NCBI GenBank assembly: GCA_018057635.1
Contig: JAGPDJ010000037.1
Location: 1 to 12,936 of the forward strand
Reading direction: 5' to 3'
From: Ferruginibacter sp.
Lineage (GTDB): Bacteria; Bacteroidota; Bacteroidia; Chitinophagales; Chitinophagaceae
DNA: 12,936 nt
In this document: positions 1-5,723 of the stretch, piece by piece
Position numbering within the stretch: position 1 is the stretch's first letter
Layout: each line of letters begins with the position of its first letter
Translations under genes and position numbers: made by a program
The notes under the pieces: generated by a model
Seen by the model: the letters and a program-made list of their open reading frames with translations, nothing else
Databases searched by the model: none
Told to the model about the DNA's origin: nothing

Positions 1-1
1 A

Positions 2-85
2 GTATATGATACGGAAAATTCACTGTGCAATCCAAGGGAAGATATCAGAAGAGCGGTCATTCAATATTTACAAGCCAGGCAGTAA
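2..85 (+). CDS. Possible C-terminal fragment of an upstream gene (partial)
   Basis: Reading from base 2, the frame is open for 27 codons and stops with TAA at 83-85. The end of the peptide is charged and helix-like (EDIRRAVIQYLQARQ), which resembles a real protein C-terminus. I do not recognise the family. A second + frame, from base 3 to the stop at 132-134, is also open (43 codons) and gives a more basic, less protein-like peptide, so the frame choice is uncertain. All three minus frames contain stops here. The gene would run in the same direction as the membrane protein that starts at 184. Confidence 0.3.
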   Translation, partial: VYDTENSLCNPREDIRRAVIQYLQARQ

Positions 86-183
86 AAAATACAAAGCAGA
101 TTTCTTACTGTACAATTTATACTGTTTTCAATAAGAGATATGCTTACCTTAACGGTGTATTTCTTCAAACATAAAATTAAAAT

Positions 184-699
184 ATGTTTACAAAATCAGA
201 CATTGAAAAATACTTCACTGCCGAAAAATCTGAAAGCCTGCTTTTTGTGATCATCGGATTTGCGGCTATTATTGCAGCGGTTATTTTCTTTTTCTTCCTT
301 AAAACAAATTTTTACAAAGGATTGTCGGTGCCGATTTTGCTCATTGCTTTTATACAAATATCTGTTGGATATACTGTTTACAAAAGAAGTGACAGCGACC
401 GCAAACGGAACACGTATGCATATGACCTCAACCCTGGCGAACTTAGCAACAAAGAAATACCAAGAATGCTGGCTGTAGAAAAGAATTTCATTGTATACCG
501 CTGGATTGAAATCGGGCTAATACTTGCCGGGCTCATTTTGATATTTCTCTATAGAACAAATACCGAAAAGTCTTTTTGGTATGGCCTCGGTATTGGATTG
601 GCCATACAGGCAGCCATCATGCTGGGCGCAGATTATTTTGCAGAAGCGCGGGCAAAAATTTATACAAAGGGATTGCAGGAATTTACGAGAGAAAAATAA
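184..699 (+). CDS. Four-helix membrane protein of unknown function
   Basis: A 171-residue protein with no cleavable signal peptide and four predicted transmembrane helices, at about residues 18-39, 47-66, 104-123 and 131-151. They form two hairpins separated by a polar, charged loop (about 67-103) that includes RSDSDRKR. The N-terminus (MFTKSDIEKYFTAEKSES) and the C-terminus (ending FTREK) are both polar, and an even number of helices would put them on the same side, probably the cytoplasm. I see no catalytic motif, metal site or transporter signature. I have a general impression that similar unnamed proteins occur in Chitinophagaceae and relatives, but I cannot assign a function. The ATG start is the natural one because the upstream bases are AT-rich and non-coding. 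It converges with dusB, with an inverted repeat between them. Confidence 0.8.
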   Translation: MFTKSDIEKYFTAEKSESLLFVIIGFAAIIAAVIFFFFLKTNFYKGLSVPILLIAFIQISVGYTVYKRSDSDRKRNTYAYDLNPGELSNKEIPRMLAVEKNFIVYRWIEIGLILAGLILIFLYRTNTEKSFWYGLGIGLAIQAAIMLGADYFAEARAKIYTKGLQEFTREK

Positions 700-705
700 G
701 GGATA

Positions 706-879
706 GATACACGGATCACACTGATTTGACAGATGAGCACAGATAATATTTAATAAATATTTGAAATGAATTTCTGGAATATGAGTTTACCGGATTCTTA
801 AAATCAACCAGCTGATGCATTACAATCCAAAAAAAGAGTAATAATAAAATCTGTGCTAATCAGCATCATCCGTGTCATC
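706..879. repeat. Long imperfect inverted repeat between convergent genes
   Basis: The left arm (706-744) and the right arm (849-879, read as reverse complement) share ACACGGAT, CTGAT and GCACAGAT blocks in the same order. The left arm has about 8 extra bases between the last two blocks. About 104 bases separate the arms. Just inside the left arm is an all-AT palindrome at 745-761 (AATATTTA, one base, TAAATATT). Sequences of the type CACGGAT...CACAGAT recur between genes in Bacteroidota, as far as I recall. No open frame of note lies inside. It fills most of the gap between the 3' ends of the membrane protein gene and dusB, so it could fold at the end of either transcript, although no T-tract typical of a terminator follows either arm. 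Confidence 0.6.
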
Positions 880-891
880 CGCGTTTCCATC

Positions 892-1929
892 CTACAACGG
901 GCATTTCTGGTGATAATCTATGATCTCTATGGGTGTGTGTTTGAATTCATAATCTGAATAATGCAAACTCATTTCATCCAGCACTTCGTTGATAGCTTCA
1001 GGACTGGTTAGCGTTACCAGTTTTAAACGGTATTCTTTTATTCCGGGTAGCCCTTTCAGGTAATTGGTATAATGCCTCCGCATTTCATTGATCCCCACAA
1101 AGGGACCTTTCCAGGCTACAGATTTTTCCAGGTGCTTCCTGCAAACAGCGATCCGTTCTTCCAATGTTGGCGGAGGAAGTATGGTTTGAGTTTGTAAAAA
1201 ATGCCTGATCTCCCTGAATATCCATGGGTAACCGATTGCTGCCCTTCCGATCATGATGCCATCCACTCCGTAACGATTCTTGTATTCAAGTGCTTTTTGC
1301 GGACTGTCAATATCTCCATTTCCAAAAATGGGAATATGTATACGAGGATTGTTTTTTACTTTCCCGATTAACGTCCAATCAGCTTCTCCTTTATACAACT
1401 GGCTGCGGGTTCTTCCGTGTATTGCGAGTGCTTTAACACCGATATCCTGCATACGCTCAGCTACTTCTTCAATGTTTTTTGTTTGTTCATCCCAACCAAG
1501 CCTTGTTTTTACGGTTACCGGAAGAGAAGTACCTTTTATTACAGCTTGTGTAAGCCTTACCATAAGGTCAATATCTTTCAACACACCGGCACCAGCGCCT
1601 TTGCTGACAACTTTTTTAACCGGGCAACCAAAATTTATATCAACCAGGTCAGGGTTAACCGTTTCGCATATACGGGCGCTCATTAACATGGCTTCTTCAT
1701 CTCCGCCAAAGATCTGGATACCAAATGGGCGCTCTTCTTCTGTAAAATCAAGTTTTTTACGGCTTTTCATGGCATCCCTGATCAGGCCTTCACTGCTGAT
1801 GAATTCACTGTACATGAGATCGGCCCCATTGTCTTTACACAATGCCCTGAACGGCGGGTCACTCACATCCTCCATGGGTGCCAGTAACAACGGAAAATCC
1901 GGTAATTGTATATTGCCAATTTTGGGCAT
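892..1929 (-). CDS. dusB: tRNA-dihydrouridine synthase, DusB type
   Basis: An FMN-dependent enzyme that reduces uridine to dihydrouridine in tRNA D-loops, using NADPH, in the cytoplasm. Numbered from the ATG at 1929 (345 residues), the TIM-barrel N-terminus shows APMEDVSDPPFR (17-28). The catalytic Cys is C102 in INFGCPVKKV. VKTRLGW (140-146), IHGRTR (170-175), NGDIDS (204-209) and IGRAAIGYPWIF (227-238) match the FMN and phosphate-binding segments of the family. Length fits DusB. The frame is open further upstream to a TTG at 1956, but that codon overlaps a perfect -7 promoter box (1954-1961), so I prefer the ATG at 1929, which gives the typical MPKIGNIQL start. It is divergent from the CPBP protease gene. 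Confidence is high for a Dus enzyme and somewhat lower for the exact subfamily. Confidence 0.93.
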   Translation of the reverse strand: MPKIGNIQLPDFPLLLAPMEDVSDPPFRALCKDNGADLMYSEFISSEGLIRDAMKSRKKLDFTEEERPFGIQIFGGDEEAMLMSARICETVNPDLVDINFGCPVKKVVSKGAGAGVLKDIDLMVRLTQAVIKGTSLPVTVKTRLGWDEQTKNIEEVAERMQDIGVKALAIHGRTRSQLYKGEADWTLIGKVKNNPRIHIPIFGNGDIDSPQKALEYKNRYGVDGIMIGRAAIGYPWIFREIRHFLQTQTILPPPTLEERIAVCRKHLEKSVAWKGPFVGINEMRRHYTNYLKGLPGIKEYRLKLVTLTSPEAINEVLDEMSLHYSDYEFKHTPIEIIDYHQKCPL

Positions 1930-1953
1930 AGCTTTCTTTGTATCTTGCGGGTG

Positions 1954-1961
1954 CAAATCTA
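1954..1961 (-). promoter_or_regulatory. Predicted -7 box for dusB
   Basis: Read on the minus strand this is TAGATTTG, an exact match to the Bacteroidota -7 consensus TAnnTTTG. It ends 24 bases upstream of the preferred dusB ATG, which would give a leader of roughly 18-20 bases. A TTG that could serve as the -33 element lies about 25 bases upstream, which is slightly far. It supports the shorter dusB start. Confidence 0.5.
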
Positions 1962-1978
1962 CAATAAATAGCTAGGGA

Positions 1979-2977
1979 ATGGTGTACAAAAGTGTAAAAG
2001 GATATACCGGATTAGGGCAATTTGGTATATTATTGGTTTTCCTCGGCCTGGGTTTTATTCTCGCCGCCGGAGCCCAATTGGTTATTGCCTTGCAATTGAT
2101 CCCATCCGGAACGGGATTGCAGGAAATGGGTGATACACTCATTAAAGCCCTCATGGAACCACAAAATGTTGGTTATGCAAGATTTGCACAGGTAATGGGT
2201 ACATTTCTCCTTTTATTTATCCCGTCAATACTATATTCACTGGTTACCAATGGCCGAAATCCTTTCTGGCTGGGTTTTAATAAACATATAAATGCTTATC
2301 AGGTTTTAATAGGGTTTGTGATCATTTTTGTTGCCAACCTGATGGCTTCGCCATTGGCAGATTTTAGTAAGTATATTGTCAGCTTTTTCCCTTCTCTGGA
2401 TACAATAGCCCAGAACCTTGAAAATGCATACAACGACCAGGTGATTGCTTTGAGTAATTTAAAAAGCTGGCCGGAATTCGTAATGGCTATTTTCATAATG
2501 GCATTTTTTCCGGCTTTATTTGAGGAAGTCTTTTTTAGGGGTGCATTGCAAAATTTACTGGTTCGCTGGTGGAAAGCTCCTTTACTGGCCATTGTGGTAA
2601 CATCGTTCATTTTTAGTTTTATTCATTTATCTGTTTATTTGTTCATCAGCAGGGCCTTGTTAGGATTTATCTTAGGACTACTTTATTACAGGACTAAAAA
2701 TATATGGGTAAATGTGATTGCCCACTTCTTAAACAATGTAATAGCAGTTACCCAGCTTTTTGTAATGAGTAACCAAAAAGAAAAAATGGATATCAGTAAA
2801 CTGGAGCCAGAATTGCCCTGGTGGGTTGGTTTGATTGCTTTGGTATTTCTATATTTTCTTTTCAGGATGCTTAATATGTACTCAGCAAAAAACCGGGTAA
2901 AAATAGATGCCAAAGAGCACGTGATACTGGCAAAGGAAAATGTGTATGACCCATTTACAAACACACAAAATAATTAA
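1979..2977 (+). CDS. CPBP-family intramembrane metalloprotease (CAAX-protease-like)
   Basis: A 332-residue polytopic membrane protein with about seven or eight hydrophobic segments. The C-terminal half carries the CPBP/Abi signature. The glutamate pair with arginine is FEEVFFRG (181-188: E182, E183, R187). The second motif is FSFIHLS with H216, and the third is VIAHFLNN with H249 and N253. These residues form the catalytic site in the family (Rce1-like fold). The N-terminal 160 residues are extra membrane segments, and the C-terminal tail (about 300-332) is charged and cytoplasmic. The substrate is unknown: in bacteria the family acts in bacteriocin maturation or immunity and in membrane-protein processing. 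It lies 2 bases before cdsA, so the two are almost certainly co-transcribed, which hints at a membrane-maintenance role rather than bacteriocin immunity. That last point is inference. Confidence 0.88.
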   Translation: MVYKSVKGYTGLGQFGILLVFLGLGFILAAGAQLVIALQLIPSGTGLQEMGDTLIKALMEPQNVGYARFAQVMGTFLLLFIPSILYSLVTNGRNPFWLGFNKHINAYQVLIGFVIIFVANLMASPLADFSKYIVSFFPSLDTIAQNLENAYNDQVIALSNLKSWPEFVMAIFIMAFFPALFEEVFFRGALQNLLVRWWKAPLLAIVVTSFIFSFIHLSVYLFISRALLGFILGLLYYRTKNIWVNVIAHFLNNVIAVTQLFVMSNQKEKMDISKLEPELPWWVGLIALVFLYFLFRMLNMYSAKNRVKIDAKEHVILAKENVYDPFTNTQNN

Positions 2978-2979
2978 GG

Positions 2980-3681
2980 TTGGCGCTTAACATTAAAACA
3001 TTTAACACCAGGGCGATTACTGCATTAATTTTTGTGATCGTAATGCTGGCAGGGTTATTCATAAATGTATGGGGATTTATTGCCTTGTTTCTTTTCATCA
3101 TGGCCGGATGCCTGTATGAGTTTGTAAAGATCATGAAACTGATAAACGGCGATAATTATTTATATTATCTGCCAATTGCTTTATTCTATATCATCATGCC
3201 GATAATTATGATGATTGACCTGGGTGTTGGATTACATGTAAATACTACCATGCCCCATGACACTTATTTTTTATACGATCCACTCATACCCTGCGTGATC
3301 CTGTTTTCCATCTGGATAAATGATACCATGGCTTACCTGGTTGGGTCTTTCATAGGCAAAACGCCGTTTTCACCCATATCACCCAAAAAAACCTGGGAAG
3401 GAACCATTGGAGGTGCATTGCTTTGTGTAACTGTCATTACCATTGCCGGGAGTTTGATACCTGCCTCAAAAATATTGGGCTGGAAAAACCTGGTATGCAT
3501 ATCACTCATATGTGCTGTGTTTGGCATAATCGGCGATCTGTTAGAAAGTAAGCTCAAAAGAATGGCGGACATTAAAGATAGTGGCAATATCATGCCAGGC
3601 CATGGTGGTTTTCTGGATCGTTTTGATTCTATGCTGATAGCCACACCATTTGTATGGTTTTTCATCAAATTATTATTTTAA
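2980..3681 (+). CDS. cdsA: Phosphatidate cytidylyltransferase (CDP-diacylglycerol synthase)
   Basis: An inner-membrane enzyme that makes CDP-diacylglycerol from phosphatidic acid and CTP, the branch point for phosphatidylethanolamine and phosphatidylglycerol. The 233-residue protein has several hydrophobic helices. SPKKTWEG (134-141) and the CTP_transf_1 signature near the C-terminus (193-217, ending PGHGGFLDRFDS) carry the Asp residues used in metal and CTP binding. Length is a little short of the 260-285 residues of proteobacterial CdsA, but is complete through the signature and last helix. The start is a TTG at 2980, two bases after the CPBP stop (TAAGGTTG). The next in-frame ATG is 21 codons later, inside the first helix, so the TTG is needed. 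Translation is probably coupled to the protease gene. psd follows 55 bases downstream. Confidence 0.93.
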   Translation: MALNIKTFNTRAITALIFVIVMLAGLFINVWGFIALFLFIMAGCLYEFVKIMKLINGDNYLYYLPIALFYIIMPIIMMIDLGVGLHVNTTMPHDTYFLYDPLIPCVILFSIWINDTMAYLVGSFIGKTPFSPISPKKTWEGTIGGALLCVTVITIAGSLIPASKILGWKNLVCISLICAVFGIIGDLLESKLKRMADIKDSGNIMPGHGGFLDRFDSMLIATPFVWFFIKLLF

Positions 3682-3711
3682 TACAAAGGGGAAAAATAAA
3701 CGTCATGTTTG

Positions 3712-3719
3712 TACCTTCG
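3712..3719 (+). promoter_or_regulatory. Possible -7 box for psd
   Basis: TACCTTCG matches the Bacteroidota -7 consensus TAnnTTTG at all but one defined position. It ends 17 bases before the psd ATG, so the leader would be only about 10-12 bases. No clear -33 TTG is present at the usual distance. psd may therefore have its own promoter in addition to read-through from cdsA. Confidence 0.35.
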
Positions 3720-3736
3720 CCCCTCAACTTTTTTAA

Positions 3737-4393
3737 ATGACTTTACACAGAGAAGGATATAAATCCATTGCCATTGCTACATTGTTATTTGGGGCTATAA
3801 ACCTGTCTTTGTTCTGGTTTCTTGGTGCCAGTCTTTTATGGCTTTGTATCGCTGTTTTTATCATTACACTCGTATTGTTTGCATTGGTTGTTTCATTTTT
3901 CCGCATTCCTGCCCGGAAACTTACCATAAATGGCAACCAGGTAATTGCACCTGCAGATGGAAAAGTGGTTGTGATTGAAGAAACAGTTGATTCTGAATAT
4001 TTTAAAGAAAAAAGATTGCAGGTTTCGGTTTTTATGAGCCCATTGAATGTGCACGTTAACAGGAACCCAATCGGTGGTGAAGTGGTTTATAACAAATACC
4101 ACAAAGGGAAGTATTTAGTGGCCTGGCATCCTAAGTCTTCCACTGAAAATGAAAGGCATTCTGTAGTAATCAAAAAAGGGAATACAGAAATTTTGGTTAA
4201 ACAAATTGCCGGTGCACTTGCTAAAAGGATCATCAATTACCTGGAAGTGGGCCAAAAAGTTGAGCAAGGGGAAGAAATGGGCTTTATAAAATTTGGCAGC
4301 CGGGTTGACATGCTGTTACCTGTTGGAACAAAAATAAATGTGTCGTTAAATGAAGTGGTTAAGGGTGGGGTAACAGTAATTGCCACTTTTTAA
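3737..4393 (+). CDS. psd: Phosphatidylserine decarboxylase, short (PSD-A) type
   Basis: Converts phosphatidylserine to phosphatidylethanolamine at the inner membrane, using a pyruvoyl group made by self-cleavage. The 218-residue proenzyme has an N-terminal hydrophobic hairpin (about 10-54), then APADGKV (71-77) and FMSPLNVHVNR (99-109, with H107), and the processing site FGS at 186-188. Cleavage between G187 and S188 would give a large beta chain and a short alpha chain of about 31 residues carrying the pyruvoyl group. GS in place of the LGST of the longer E. coli type, together with the small size, fits the PSD-A group found in Bacteroidota and Alphaproteobacteria. It lies downstream of cdsA on the same strand. 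The phosphatidylserine synthase that must act between them is not in this window. Confidence 0.94.
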   Translation: MTLHREGYKSIAIATLLFGAINLSLFWFLGASLLWLCIAVFIITLVLFALVVSFFRIPARKLTINGNQVIAPADGKVVVIEETVDSEYFKEKRLQVSVFMSPLNVHVNRNPIGGEVVYNKYHKGKYLVAWHPKSSTENERHSVVIKKGNTEILVKQIAGALAKRIINYLEVGQKVEQGEEMGFIKFGSRVDMLLPVGTKINVSLNEVVKGGVTVIATF

Positions 4394-4413
4394 CAGCTAT
4401 AAATGCTGTTTTA
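4392..4413 (+). terminator. Weak hairpin at the psd stop codon
   Basis: AACAGC (4392-4397) pairs with GCTGTT (4405-4410) across a 7-base loop and is followed by only a few T residues. The stem is six base pairs and overlaps the psd stop codon. It may be a weak terminator separating psd from the small peptide gene, but the T-tract is short. Confidence 0.35.
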
Positions 4414-4477
4414 CCCATTGAACAATATAAAAAGAAGGTTTTAACGTTTCAAAGGTTTTATTTTACAATTTTCCTCC

Positions 4478-4485
4478 TATTTTTA
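4478..4485 (+). promoter_or_regulatory. Possible -7 box for the small secreted peptide gene
   Basis: TATTTTTA differs from TAnnTTTG at only the last base. It lies 28 bases before the ATG at 4514, a normal leader length for this phylum. No convincing -33 TTG is visible. The call rests on position and similarity only. Confidence 0.35.
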
Positions 4486-4513
4486 CGTTGATTAATCACA
4501 CAAAATTATAACA

Positions 4514-4690
4514 ATGAAAAAAGTATTATTATTTGCTACTGCAGCCTTGCTTTTCACTGGTGCTTCTTTTGCAGAAGGCGGAAAAGGTAAAAAGAAGAAA
4601 AAATGTGCAAAAGGGAAATCTTGCTGCACTAAAACTGCAAAATCAGAAAAGTCTTGCTGCAAAGACAAATCTAAAACTGTAGAAATGTAA
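4514..4690 (+). CDS. Small secreted Lys/Cys-rich peptide (58 aa)
   Basis: A short open frame from ATG to TAA. Residues 1-20 form a clear Sec signal peptide: MKK, a hydrophobic core (VLLFATAALLF) and an SFA cleavage site before E21. The mature part would be only 38 residues, with about 15 lysines and five cysteines (C31, C37, C38, C48, C49). It contains two similar blocks, KGKSCCTK and SEKSCCKD, eleven residues apart, after a run of five lysines. There are no aromatic or large hydrophobic residues after the signal, so it will not fold as an ordinary globular domain. A strong terminator follows 22 bases after the stop and a promoter-like box precedes it, so it is probably transcribed on its own. 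I recall similar unnamed Chitinophagaceae peptides but know no function. Periplasmic metal binding or thiol chemistry is a guess from the CC pairs. Confidence 0.8.
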   Translation: MKKVLLFATAALLFTGASFAEGGKGKKKKKCAKGKSCCTKTAKSEKSCCKDKSKTVEM

Positions 4691-4712
4691 TTGCCTGCTA
4701 CATGAACTTATT

Positions 4713-4740
4713 GCCTTCCGGAAACGGGAGGCTTTTTTTT
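4713..4740 (+). terminator. Strong intrinsic terminator of the small peptide gene
   Basis: GCCTTCCG (4713-4720) pairs over its full length with CGGGAGGC (4725-4732), with one G-T pair, around a stable GAAA tetraloop. Eight T residues follow (4733-4740). The opposite strand has no T-tract after the hairpin, so it acts only on the + strand. Confidence 0.9.
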
Positions 4741-4766
4741 GCCTTTTGTTTTGCCGGGAAGACGGG

Positions 4767-4864
4767 AAGGCGTTTGTCATTCCGAGCGCAGCGAGGAATC
4801 TGCCTGTCTTTCGTTCTACCTCCTATTAGGCAGATGTCTCCTTCGTCGACATGACAGGCGCCTT
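4767..4864. repeat. Intergenic palindromic repeat element (REP/MITE-like)
   Basis: Two imperfectly complementary arms, 4767-4805 and 4828-4864, flank a 22-base centre. The outer 14 bases agree at 12 positions (AAGGCGTTTGTCAT against AAGGCGCCTGTCAT in reverse complement), and the inner ends agree over ATCTGCCT. The left arm contains TGTCATTCCGAGCGCAGCGA followed by GGAATCT, and the right arm has the matching CTTCGTCGACATGACA. This resembles a TGTCATTCCGAGC...GAGGAATCT family that I recall as common between genes in Bacteroidota. The right end overlaps the stop codon of the HAD hydrolase gene (4863-4865). Its GC content is higher than the neighbouring DNA. It encodes no transposase, so if mobile it would need help from elsewhere. 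Confidence 0.75.
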
Positions 4865-5561
4865 AAAAAATAGTTTCCAGTTGTTGCAGGTGGGTGATTG
4901 TATGTGTAGGTTTTAAAGCTGTAACAGCATTGATATGATTCACAAAAACTGTATCCATACCAGCGTTCATGGCTCCCTGTATATCTGCATCCAGGTTATC
5001 ACCGATCATGATACTTTCTCTTAATTGGGCGCCCGCTATGTTCATCGCATAGTCAAATATCTCTTTTTTGGGTTTCAGGCTGTTGCTGGCTTCAGATGTA
5101 ATAACGTGCGTGATATACTTTTCCAGCCCGCTGTTCCTGATCTTGCTCCATTGTGTTTTTTCAAAACCATTTGTGATCAGGTGAATCACATAATTCTTAC
5201 TGGTGAGGTATTCAAGAATTTCTATTGTATAGGGAAATACTTGTTTCTTGGTAGGCAATATTTCCAGGAATTTTATACTCAGGTTTTTTGCCAGCACCTC
5301 ATCCCCTATTTTAAAATCAAGTAATGTGCGCCACATCCTTTTCCATTTCAGTTCATCAGCCGAAATAAAGCCCTTTTGGTACCTGTCCCACAATATCTCA
5401 TTGTGGTAAATGTACTTTTGATAAAAATTCTCAAAATCCGGTGTAACAATTTCATGTAAACTGAACTCAGCAAAAATATCTGTAAGAGAGCTTTTTGCAT
5501 TTGTATCAAAATCCCACAAAGTATGATCGAGGTCGAAAAAAAGATGTTTGTAAACTGGCAT
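4863..5561 (-). CDS. yjjG: HAD-superfamily hydrolase, YjjG-like pyrimidine nucleotidase
   Basis: A soluble phosphatase of the haloacid dehalogenase fold. Family members remove phosphate from (often non-canonical) pyrimidine nucleoside monophosphates, which helps keep abnormal bases out of DNA. Numbered from the ATG at 5561 (232 residues): motif I FFDLDHTLWDFD has the nucleophile D10 and acid D12, motif II is LITNG (T130), motif III is SLKPKKEIF with K163, and motif IV is IGDNLDAD (D188, D191 or D193). The helical cap lies at about residues 18-110, which is the C1 type expected. The frame extends upstream to a TTG at 5612, but that codon lies in a -7 promoter box (5610-5617), so ATG 5561 is the better start. 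Substrate choice is inferred from family resemblance only. It is divergent from the SDR gene. Confidence 0.88.
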   Translation of the reverse strand: MPVYKHLFFDLDHTLWDFDTNAKSSLTDIFAEFSLHEIVTPDFENFYQKYIYHNEILWDRYQKGFISADELKWKRMWRTLLDFKIGDEVLAKNLSIKFLEILPTKKQVFPYTIEILEYLTSKNYVIHLITNGFEKTQWSKIRNSGLEKYITHVITSEASNSLKPKKEIFDYAMNIAGAQLRESIMIGDNLDADIQGAMNAGMDTVFVNHINAVTALKPTHTITHLQQLETIF

Positions 5562-5609
5562 GAAAAGGAAACGGTTTAAAAAATGGTTGGTTAAGTTTTT
5601 TGTAATTTG

Positions 5610-5617
5610 CAAAAATA
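5610..5617 (-). promoter_or_regulatory. Predicted -7 box for the HAD hydrolase
   Basis: On the minus strand this reads TATTTTTG, an exact match to TAnnTTTG. It lies about 48 bases upstream of the ATG at 5561. The region where a -33 TTG would be expected is taken up by the 7-bp repeat tract and has no TTG. Changes in the repeat copy number would alter what lies immediately upstream of this box. Confidence 0.5.
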
Positions 5618-5625
5618 ACGAATTA

Positions 5626-5716
5626 GAAGATAGAAGATAGAAGATAGAAGATAGAAGATAGCAGATAGCAGATAGAAGATAGAAGATAGAAGATAGAAGA
5701 TAAAAGATAAAAGATA
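5626..5716. repeat. Thirteen-copy 7-bp tandem repeat (GAAGATA)
   Basis: Thirteen contiguous units without gaps: five GAAGATA, two GCAGATA, four GAAGATA and two AAAGATA. The variant units are clustered rather than scattered, as expected from slippage or duplication of blocks. The tract ends 7 bases before the ATG of the SDR gene and starts 8 bases upstream of the -7 box of the divergent HAD gene. It is non-coding on the + strand because TAG recurs in all frames. It is not a CRISPR array, since units are 7 bases and there are no spacers. Slipped-strand mispairing could change its length between strains. Confidence 0.95.
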
Positions 5717-5723
5717 AAAAAAT

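Noticed and set aside
3..134. 43-codon open frame in the third + frame at the left edge
   Set aside because: It competes with the more protein-like frame ending at 85. Its basic, Tyr/Lys-rich product and lack of context make it the weaker choice, though neither frame is certain.
1280..1975. 231-codon open frame on the + strand opposite dusB
   Set aside because: It lies wholly antisense to a gene with all Dus motifs intact, and its translation is rich in Ser, Phe and Ile without any recognisable domain. It is a shadow of dusB codon use.
1979..2977. Bacteriocin immunity or abortive-infection role for the CPBP protein
   Set aside because: No bacteriocin precursor, exporter or defence gene is nearby, and its neighbours are phospholipid genes.
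3675..3722. Terminator between cdsA and psd (TACAAA...TTTGTA and GGGG...CCCC pairs)
   Set aside because: The stems are 4-6 bp with loops of about 20 bases or more, and the two pairings exclude each other. Not convincing.
4741..4771. Second hairpin GCCTT...AAGGC just after the strong terminator
   Set aside because: It is a five-base stem with a long loop. The right half is better explained as the outer end of the palindromic element.
5626..5716. CRISPR array
   Set aside because: Units are 7 bases, contiguous and without spacers, and no cas gene is nearby. It is a simple tandem repeat.
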